NCBI RefSeq assembly: GCF_000721105.1
Contig: NZ_JOEV01000005.1
Coordinates: 1-64,000, forward strand
Reading direction: 5' to 3'
From: Streptomyces cellulosae
GTDB taxonomy: Bacteria > Actinomycetota > Actinomycetes > Streptomycetales > Streptomycetaceae
DNA length: 64,000 bases
The position numbers and the translations under genes were made by a program. How positions within the stretch are numbered: position 1 is the first letter of the stretch; each line of letters starts with the position of its first letter. This document shows positions 58,176 to 64,000 of the stretch, in pieces. The notes under the pieces were generated by a model, which was not told the origin of the DNA, searched no databases, and saw only the letters and a program-made list of their open reading frames with translations.

Positions 58176-58900
58176 TACCGGGGTCCTTCCGGGCGGTCGA
58201 CTGTGCGCGCACATGACGAGTCGGGGCCTGCGGGGTCGCGTGCCACCAGGACCGGACATCGCTCCTCGTGGCGCCGTTGCGGGGGCCGACAGCCGTGTGG
58301 GGGCCGTGGCACGAGCCGGCCGCGCGTCTCGATGTGACCAAGAGGGCGCTTGCGCCGGGAACGGGACCCGTGCGCGAGGCAAGGGGAACGGTCGCGTCCG
58401 AAGGGCCGCGGCGCGCAATGCGACCGTGCGGCAACCCGCTCGGGCAGTGGCTCCGCCCTATGCGGGCGGACGCTCTCGCCTTCGCCGTCGTCGTCCAACT
58501 CGGACCTCCAGCCCGCGTTCGCCGGTCAGCTCATCCCGGGCCGCTGCTCGGCGTGCCGTTGACATTACCCCTTCGCGGAAATAGTTTCTAGGGGAAGCAT
58601 TGAGCCGGAGGGAGTCCCTGCCCGCACCGGGGGCGAAGCACGCCGCTCGGACCGGCAGCACATGCCCCGTGGGCGACCACGAGGCGGGCAGCCGGGCCCG
58701 GGCCGCCGAACACCTGCAGCAGTCCACGCGATGACAGAATTGACCACCGCGCCCGAATGACAGGCAGCCTCTCGCGAACCCGAGAACCAGTTCACCGCAG
58801 TCCCTGCCGTACGAGCCAGTCAAGCGCTCACACCGATCGCCCAATACCCGCCTCGGAGCATTCCGGATAACGCCGGCTAGGCGACACAGAGGCTTTTAGT
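58176..58900. other. long intergenic region without a recognisable gene
   Basis: Frames on both strands are open for up to 130 codons, but none has an SD site or recognisable motif, and they overlap each other. The region may hold degraded genes or regulatory RNA; I saw nothing definite. Confidence 0.4.
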
Positions 58901-59048
58901 GCCTTTATCTACGCGCGTCGAATAAAGACAAAATAAAGCATCTTGCATTTAAAGGTCGTGAAATTTAGAGGAAACAAGACGGCGGGAATGTTCCGTGACA
59001 CCCGGGGTCCTCCGGGGTGTGACCTGGTGCGCGGAAGAGGGAAGTGCC
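58901..59048 (+). promoter_or_regulatory. AT-rich promoter region and leader of the NCS1 permease gene
   Basis: Bases 58905-58985 are conspicuously AT-rich for this genome (runs such as AATAAAGACAAAATAAAGC). A small hairpin follows in the leader at about 59000-59021, where ACACCC and GGGTGT-type arms enclose CCGGGG repeats. An ATG at about 58989 and a GTG at 59049 are possible starts; GAGGGAAG sits just before the latter. Confidence 0.45.
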
Positions 59049-60782
59049 GTGACGGAGATAGTCGACAACGAACCGGAGACAGCCCCCGCGGGGGCGACGG
59101 GCATCGACGCCGGGAACTCGGGTACGACAGGCCGGAAGTACAACCGCTGGACGCAGAACGACACGCTGGAGGACTACTCGCTGCGCTACGCACCGAAGTC
59201 CTTCCGCCGCTGGTCGCCGTATGTGGTGGCTACCACCGCCCTCGGCGGCATCGCCTACCTGGCGGACTTCGCCATCGGTGGTTCGATCGCCATTTCCAAC
59301 GGCTTCTCCAGTGCGATGGTGGCCATCCTGGCGGCCGCGGTGGTCATCTTCCTCACCGGCATCCCGATCTCGTACTACTCGGCGAAGTACTCCATCGACA
59401 TGGACCTGCTGACCCGAGGTGCGGGCTTCGGGTACCTGGGGTCGACGCTCACGTCGGTCATCTACGCCAGCTTCACCTTCATCTTCTTCGCCCTCGAAGG
59501 CTCGATCATGGCCCAGGCACTCGATGTGGGCCTGCACATACCGCTGGCGCTCGGCTACCTCCTGTGCTCGCTGGTCATCCTGCCGATGGTGATCTACGGC
59601 ATGACGGCGATGTCGAAGATGCAGGTATGGACCCAGCCCGTCTGGCTGGTCCTGATGGTCGCCCCGTTCGTCTCCATCGCCATCCAGGACCCGAGCAAGT
59701 ACGCGAAGTTCGCCCACTTCACCGGCAACTCGCCCACCGGCTCCAGCATCAGCATGCTCGGCGTCGGCGCGGGCGCCGGTGTGGCCCTGTCCCTGATCGC
59801 ACAGGTCGGGGAGCAGGTGGACTACCTGCGCTTCATGCCGGACAAGACCCCGGAGAACGCGAAGAGCTGGTGGGCCGCGGTGCTCTCGGCCGGCCCCGGC
59901 TGGGTGGTCCTCGGCGCGTCCAAGCAGATCGGCGGCGCCTTCCTGGCCTTCTGCATCGCCGGCAGTGTGGGCCTGTCCAAGGCCAACGAGCCCATCCAGA
60001 TGTACATCTCCGGCTTCAAGACCTTCGCCGCACCGGTCGCGCTGGGCCTGGCCACGTTCTTCGTCATCCTCTCCCAGATCAAGATCAACGTGACGAACGC
60101 CTATTCCGGCTCTCTGTCGTGGTCGAACTTCTTCTCCCGGCTCACCCACCGCCACCCCGGCCGCGTCGTCTACATCTTCCTGAACGTCGGCATCGCACTG
60201 GCCCTGATGGAGGGCGGCGTGTTCGGCTTCCTCAACACGGTCCTCGGCTTCTACTCCAACGTCGCCATCGCCTGGATCGGCGCGGTCGTCGCGGACCTCG
60301 TCATCAACAAGCCCCTGAAGCTCAGCCCCTCCTTCATCGAGTTCAAGCGGGCCCACCTGTACAACTTCAACCCGGTCGGCTTCGGCGCGATGCTCGTCGC
60401 CTCGGCCGTCTCCATCCCCGCCTACTTCGAGGCGTTCGGCGACTACGGCAAGGCGTACTCGCCGTTCATCGCGCTCTTCCTGGCCATGGCGCTGTCCCCG
60501 CTGTTCGCCTGGCTCACCAAGGGCAAGTACTACATCGCCCGCCTCGACGACCTCGACGAGCCGCTGATCGGCGCGGACGGCCTGCCGTCCGCGGTCACGC
60601 TGACCTGCTCGGTGTGCTCGGACGCCTTCGAACGCCCCGACATGGCGAACTGTCCCTTCCACGAAGGCGCGATCTGCTCGCTGTGCTGCAGCCTGGACAA
60701 GGAGTGCCACGACACCTGCAAGAGCGGCAACGGCGTCGGTCCGGTCGACCTCTCCATGCCCGCCATGCGATCCGCGGGCTGA
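59049..60782 (+). CDS. NCS1-type (purine/cytosine/allantoin-like) permease with Cys-rich C-terminal domain
   Basis: GTG 59049 is preceded by GAGGGAAG. The 577-residue protein starts with a polar N-terminus, then YNRWTQNDTLEDYSLRYAPK (the NCS1 entry motif), about 12 membrane helices (YVVATTALGGIAYLADFAIG, VVIFLTGIPISYYSAKYSID, YLGSTLTSVIYASFTFIFFA), and INVTNAYSGSLSWSNFFSRL, which contains a conserved permease loop. The last 60 residues are cytoplasmic and Cys-rich: VTLTCSVCSDAFERPDMANC, then PFHEGAICSLCCSLDKECHD and TCK. They contain nine Cys and two His, able to bind zinc or Fe-S. Transporters of this family normally lack such a module. No partner gene is adjacent. Confidence 0.9.
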   Translation: MTEIVDNEPETAPAGATGIDAGNSGTTGRKYNRWTQNDTLEDYSLRYAPKSFRRWSPYVVATTALGGIAYLADFAIGGSIAISNGFSSAMVAILAAAVVIFLTGIPISYYSAKYSIDMDLLTRGAGFGYLGSTLTSVIYASFTFIFFALEGSIMAQALDVGLHIPLALGYLLCSLVILPMVIYGMTAMSKMQVWTQPVWLVLMVAPFVSIAIQDPSKYAKFAHFTGNSPTGSSISMLGVGAGAGVALSLIAQVGEQVDYLRFMPDKTPENAKSWWAAVLSAGPGWVVLGASKQIGGAFLAFCIAGSVGLSKANEPIQMYISGFKTFAAPVALGLATFFVILSQIKINVTNAYSGSLSWSNFFSRLTHRHPGRVVYIFLNVGIALALMEGGVFGFLNTVLGFYSNVAIAWIGAVVADLVINKPLKLSPSFIEFKRAHLYNFNPVGFGAMLVASAVSIPAYFEAFGDYGKAYSPFIALFLAMALSPLFAWLTKGKYYIARLDDLDEPLIGADGLPSAVTLTCSVCSDAFERPDMANCPFHEGAICSLCCSLDKECHDTCKSGNGVGPVDLSMPAMRSAG

Positions 60783-61171
60783 CCACCGCTCGGTGACATC
60801 CGCCGCCGGTTGCCCCGCTCCACGTCGAGGACACGGATCGGGGCGACCAGGCGTCGCGGAGCCGCACTCAGCACACTCCGGCATCAGCCCCGGCTCACCC
60901 TCTCCGCTGCCGGCCGAGACCTCCGTACGACAGCACGGGACCCCGTCTGCCGCTGCCGGCACCGCACTGGACCGGACCGGACCGTCGAGAGCACCAGCAC
61001 CAAGACCACAGTCGGCACGAAGGGGCCGGCCGCATCACCGTCACGGGTCTGCCTCCGGACTGCCATCGGGCTCCGCCCCGGCCGGTTCGCGCCGACGGCA
61101 CGGAAACGGCCCCATCGACGGCGGAAGCGGGCCGGAAGCGGTGGTGGCAGCCTGTTCCGTACCCTGGCGGC
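60783..61171. other. intergenic region, nothing recognised
   Basis: The 389 bases between the permease and the Sir2 gene contain only GC-rich frames without motifs or ribosome sites. Confidence 0.45.
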
Positions 61172-62071
61172 ATGCGCATGCGCCCCACAGTGAGCTGGAC
61201 CCCTGCCGCGGACCTGCCGCCGGGCACCACGGATCTGGAGCCGGTCGCCGAGGCGCTGGGCACCGGCGACGTGCTGGTGCTCAGCGGGGCGGGCCTCTCC
61301 ACGGAGTCGGGCATCCCCGACTACCGGGGCGAGGGCGGAAGCCTGAGCCGGCACACCCCGATGACCTACCAGGACTTCACCGCCGACGCTCATGCCCGGC
61401 GCCGGTACTGGGCGCGCAGCCACCTCGGCTGGCGCACCTTCGGCCGCGCCCGTCCCAACTCCGGGCACCGGGCCGTGGCCGCGTTCGGACGGCAGGGCCT
61501 GCTCGCCGGGGTGATCACCCAGAACGTCGACGGCCTGCACCAGGCGGCCGGCAGCGAGGGCGTCGTGGAACTCCACGGAAACCTGGCTCGGGTCGTCTGC
61601 CTTTCCTGCGGCTCCCTCACCCCGCGCCGCGAACTCGCCCGGCGGCTGGAGGAGGCCAATGCGGGCTTCGAGCCGGTGGCCGCCGGGATCAACCCGGACG
61701 GTGACGCCGACCTCACCGACGAACAGGTCGGGGACTTCCGCGTGGTGCCCTGCGCGGTCTGCGGCGGCATCCTCAAACCGGACGTGGTGTTCTTCGGCGA
61801 AGCCGTTCCACCGCAGCGGGTCGAGCATTGCCGCCGACTGGTCCGGGAGGCGGCCTCGGTCCTGGTACTGGGCTCCTCACTGACGGTGATGTCCGGGCTC
61901 CGGTTCGTCCGCCAGGCGGCCCAGACCGGCAAGCCGGTACTGATCGTCAACCGGGACCCGACCCGGGGCGACCAGCATGCCCTCACCCGGGTCGCGCTCC
62001 CCCTCGGAACGGCCCTCACCACCGTGGCCGGCCGGCTGAACATTCCCGTGGACAGCCAGGCGACTGCCTGA
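61172..62071 (+). CDS. NAD-dependent protein deacylase, Sir2 (sirtuin) family
   Basis: The 299-residue protein has the sirtuin NAD motif VLVLSGAGLSTESGIPDYRG, the ITQNVDGLHQAAGSEGV block with the QN and catalytic-His path, VELHGNLARVVCLSC with the catalytic His in ELHG, and two CxxC zinc pairs (CLSCG and CAVCGG). PDVVFFGEAVP and LVLGSSLTVMSGLRFV are the remaining signatures. It removes acetyl or acyl groups from lysine using NAD+. Start is ATG 61172; an alternative ATG exists at 61178. It lies alone and is followed by a hairpin at 62079-62101. Confidence 0.95.
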   Translation: MRMRPTVSWTPAADLPPGTTDLEPVAEALGTGDVLVLSGAGLSTESGIPDYRGEGGSLSRHTPMTYQDFTADAHARRRYWARSHLGWRTFGRARPNSGHRAVAAFGRQGLLAGVITQNVDGLHQAAGSEGVVELHGNLARVVCLSCGSLTPRRELARRLEEANAGFEPVAAGINPDGDADLTDEQVGDFRVVPCAVCGGILKPDVVFFGEAVPPQRVEHCRRLVREAASVLVLGSSLTVMSGLRFVRQAAQTGKPVLIVNRDPTRGDQHALTRVALPLGTALTTVAGRLNIPVDSQATA

Positions 62072-62078
62072 GGGAGAC

Positions 62079-62101
62079 GGTGACGGCGGTGGGGCGTCAC
62101 C
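62079..62101. terminator. hairpin after the Sir2 gene
   Basis: GGTGACG and CGTCACC form a 7-base stem around a 9-base loop just beyond the stop codon at 62071. It could serve the converging hypothetical gene too. Confidence 0.5.
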
Positions 62102-62206
62102 GGCGGGGGCAGGGGCGTCCGTCGAGGTCTTCCGACCCCACCTTCTGCTCCAGGACACCCGCTCGGCTGCTCGCCCGTCGTCCGCGTGCTCGCCCGTCGT
62201 CCGCGG

Positions 62207-62749
62207 CTACTCCGGAAGTTCCAGCATGGGTTCACCGCAGGACTGGCATTCGGCGAAGACGTCGAGTTCGTTGAGTATGTCGGCGTAGTCCGAGTGGCCC
62301 TTGAGCGCCGCCATGGCGGCGAGCAGGTATCGGGTCATGATCTGGTCGTGCTCTGCCGTGGCCAGCGTTTCCGCCAGGAGGGTCAAGGCCTCCGGGAGGG
62401 CCTGACGATAGGCGTGCGCGATGTCGTGCGGCAGGTCTGCCGGGGTCTGACCGTATGCACCGGAGCACATGGCCACCAGGCCGACGACGTAGAGGTATTC
62501 GTCGCGTCCGTCCGCAGGAAGGCCGCGCGCGATGGCGACGAGGTGGGGCACGGCAGCATAGGCGGCGGGCCAGGCGGTGCCCTCGGAGCACAGGTACGGC
62601 CACAGGTCCACGAAGCGCTCACCGTCGGCGGGATGGGCCATCAAGTGGCGCAACTCGTCGGGGACGAAGGGGGCGCCGGGCACACCCTGCCCCTGGGACC
62701 GACCACGGTGGTCGAGGGTGGGCCAGCGCGGATCGTCCAGCGGCATCAT
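62207..62749 (-). CDS. hypothetical protein
   Basis: The 180-residue protein has no family I recognise. It contains DELRHLMAHPADGERFVDLW, PYLCSEGTAWPAAYAAVPHL and VAIARGLPADGRDEYLYVVG. LLAAMAALKGHSDYADILNE follows, with AECQSCGEPMLELPE at the C-terminus, where CxxC could bind metal. The repeated helical segments suggest a HEAT-like or TPR-like fold. It is divergent from the protein kinase gene, separated by 134 bases. Its start at 62749 has two adjacent ATGs. Confidence 0.7.
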   Translation of the reverse strand: MMPLDDPRWPTLDHRGRSQGQGVPGAPFVPDELRHLMAHPADGERFVDLWPYLCSEGTAWPAAYAAVPHLVAIARGLPADGRDEYLYVVGLVAMCSGAYGQTPADLPHDIAHAYRQALPEALTLLAETLATAEHDQIMTRYLLAAMAALKGHSDYADILNELDVFAECQSCGEPMLELPE

Positions 62750-62883
62750 GGGCGAAAGTGTAGGCGGGCGGGCAGCGCAGCCCTTGGGGCGGTGCGGTCA
62801 CCCCGGGCCGGCTTCTGTTCGAAGCGGTAGTGTCGCCGCGCAGCAGAGCGAGCTGAAACGCACACGGGGAGAGCGGGGCACGG

Positions 62884-64000
62884 ATGCATGTCCTGGAGCC
62901 GGGAGATCCGCGGCGAATGGGGGACTTCACGCTGATCGGCAGGCTGGGTGCCGGCGGTATGGGCCAGGTCTTCCTGGGGCGTTCCGCGAGCGGGCGGGCC
63001 GCGGCGGTGAAGGTGGTCAAGGCCGCACTCGCCGAAGTCCCCGAATTCCGGGCGAGGTTCCGCCAGGAGGTCGCCGCGCTGCACCGGGTGGGTGGTGAGT
63101 GGACGGCGCCGGTGCTGGGCGCCGACACCGAGGCCGCCGCCCCCTGGGTGGCCACCGAGTACGTGCCTGGACCTTCCCTGCACCAGGTCGTCAAGTCGAG
63201 CTATGGGCCGCTGCCCGAGGTCACACTGCAATCCTTGGCCGGGCGGCTCGCCCGTGCGCTCCGCGCCATCCACGGCGCGGGCCTGGTACACCGCGACCTC
63301 AAACCGTCGAACATCCTGCTGACCGTCGACGGCCCGCGCATCATCGACTTCGGCATCGCCCGGGCACTGGACAACGTGGAGGGCAGTCTTCGCACCTCCA
63401 CGGGGGTCGTGCTCGGCTCGCCGGGTTTCATGTCGCCGGAGCAGGTGCGCGGACAGCGGGTGACGCCTGCCGCGGACGTGTTCAGCCTCGGTTCCGTGCT
63501 GGTGTACGCGGCGACAGGGCGACTGCCCTTCGGCTCCCCCGAGTTGGGGCTGCACGCGCTGATGTTCCGTATCGCCGAGGAGGAGCCGGACCTCACCGGG
63601 GTGCCGCAGACGCTGACCGGTCTGATCACGGCCTGCCTCGCCAAGGACCCGCAACGGCGGCCCACAGCCGAGCAACTCGCCGTCCACGCCCGCAGCGACA
63701 CGGACGGCCCCTGGCTGCCCCCGGAGTTGCTGGCCGACCTGGGCCGGCTCGCCGCCCGGATGCTCACCGCGGAGACACCGCCGCAGGGCACGCCGGCGCC
63801 GACGCGTTCCACACCGCGGTGGCGGCCGGTCCTCGCCGCAGTGGTGGCGCTCGCCACGGTGGCCACGGGCACGGCGCTGGCACTGCGTGACGACGGGGAG
63901 AAGGATCCCGCGGCGATCGGCGCACCCTCGGCGACCTCATCGGCGTCGGCATCGCCGAGCGCCGAACCGGGCATCCCCGACGAGTACGTCGGCGCCTGGG
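62884..64000 (+). CDS. membrane Ser/Thr protein kinase (3' end beyond window)
   Basis: The frame from ATG 62884 is open to the last base, giving at least 372 residues. The kinase domain has the P-loop IGRLGAGGMGQVFLGRSASG, the ATP lysine in AAVKVVKAALAEVPEFRARF, VATEYVPGPSLHQVV, the catalytic HRDLKPSNILL loop, IIDFGIARAL (DFG), and SPGFMSPEQVRGQRVTPAAD. A juxtamembrane segment (PTRSTPRWRPVLAAVVALAT then VATGTALALRDDGEK) is the membrane anchor, followed by an Ala/Ser/Pro-rich start of an extracellular domain. It follows the PknB-type architecture common in Streptomyces. The extracellular part is cut off, so ligand class is unknown. It is divergent from the hypothetical gene at 62207. Confidence 0.93.
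   Translation, partial: MHVLEPGDPRRMGDFTLIGRLGAGGMGQVFLGRSASGRAAAVKVVKAALAEVPEFRARFRQEVAALHRVGGEWTAPVLGADTEAAAPWVATEYVPGPSLHQVVKSSYGPLPEVTLQSLAGRLARALRAIHGAGLVHRDLKPSNILLTVDGPRIIDFGIARALDNVEGSLRTSTGVVLGSPGFMSPEQVRGQRVTPAADVFSLGSVLVYAATGRLPFGSPELGLHALMFRIAEEEPDLTGVPQTLTGLITACLAKDPQRRPTAEQLAVHARSDTDGPWLPPELLADLGRLAARMLTAETPPQGTPAPTRSTPRWRPVLAAVVALATVATGTALALRDDGEKDPAAIGAPSATSSASASPSAEPGIPDEYVGAW

Noticed and set aside
58965..60962. A 665-codon minus-strand frame opposite the NCS1 permease
   Set aside because: Shadow composition; the plus strand has a clear membrane protein.
62577..63890. Arg/Pro-rich frames overlapping the kinase gene in other frames
   Set aside because: The kinase frame from 62884 contains all conserved kinase motifs and stays open to the window edge; the others are shadows.
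1..64000. tRNA, rRNA or CRISPR arrays
   Set aside because: No tRNA-like cloverleaf, rRNA signature or regularly spaced repeat-spacer pattern was found; the only tandem repeats are short (6, 9 and 15 bases).

Overview
The window is very GC-rich with strong third-position G/C bias, GTG starts, AGGAGG-like ribosome sites and many ATGA/GTGA gene overlaps. It carries typical actinobacterial families (DmdR/IdeR-type iron box, Tat-exported Dyp peroxidase, Arr, MmyB-type regulators, PASTA-less Ser/Thr kinase). I read it as the chromosome of a Streptomyces or close relative. The mosaic of relics at the left suggests an accessory, possibly arm-proximal, position.

Region 1 (1-10.8 kb) is accessory and partly decayed. 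It holds transposase relics (1-87, 2257-2575, 5781-5940, 10493-10655), a rifampin ADP-ribosyltransferase (arr), a short-chain dehydrogenase/TetR pair with a shared operator and truncated SDR copies, a DHFR-like reductase, a DinB-family protein, a frameshifted ankyrin gene, a small zinc-ribbon protein, and a second TetR gene next to a TetX-like FAD monooxygenase, again with a shared palindromic operator.

Region 2 (10.8-24 kb) starts with an iron-uptake operon: an EfeU-EfeO fusion plus EfeB behind a recognisable iron box. It continues with an 800-residue Orn/Lys/Arg decarboxylase, secreted proteins, a frameshifted VOC protein, an I36-type protease inhibitor, an ArsR-like regulator and two tandem secreted beta-propeller-like proteins.

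Region 3 (24-55.3 kb) is a large locus for a surface or cell-wall polysaccharide. It encodes an initiating polyprenyl-P sugar-1-P transferase, three or more glycosyltransferases, a WecG/TagA transferase, WecB and WecC, a WlbA-like oxidase, two DegT aminotransferases, NeuD-like and WlbB-like acyltransferases, a Wzx-type flippase, two stand-alone Wzz-like proteins, a Wzz-Wzy fusion, an acyltransferase-3, two methyltransferases, a 1199-residue secreted DMFase-like/DUF4082 protein, a beta-helix lipoprotein and an unrecognised protein (53226-54392) locked into the wec operon. WecC + WlbA + DegT + WlbB + WecB together match the five steps that make UDP-2,3-diacetamido-2,3-dideoxy-uronic acids, so I infer a diacetamido-uronate or ManNAcA-containing polymer.

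Region 4 (55.3-64 kb) returns to general genes: an XRE/MmyB-like regulator divergent from an NADPH-FMN reductase, a MarR regulator, an NCS1-type permease with an unusual Cys-rich C-terminus, a Sir2 deacylase, a hypothetical protein and, running off the right edge, a membrane Ser/Thr protein kinase. No rRNA, tRNA or CRISPR array was seen.
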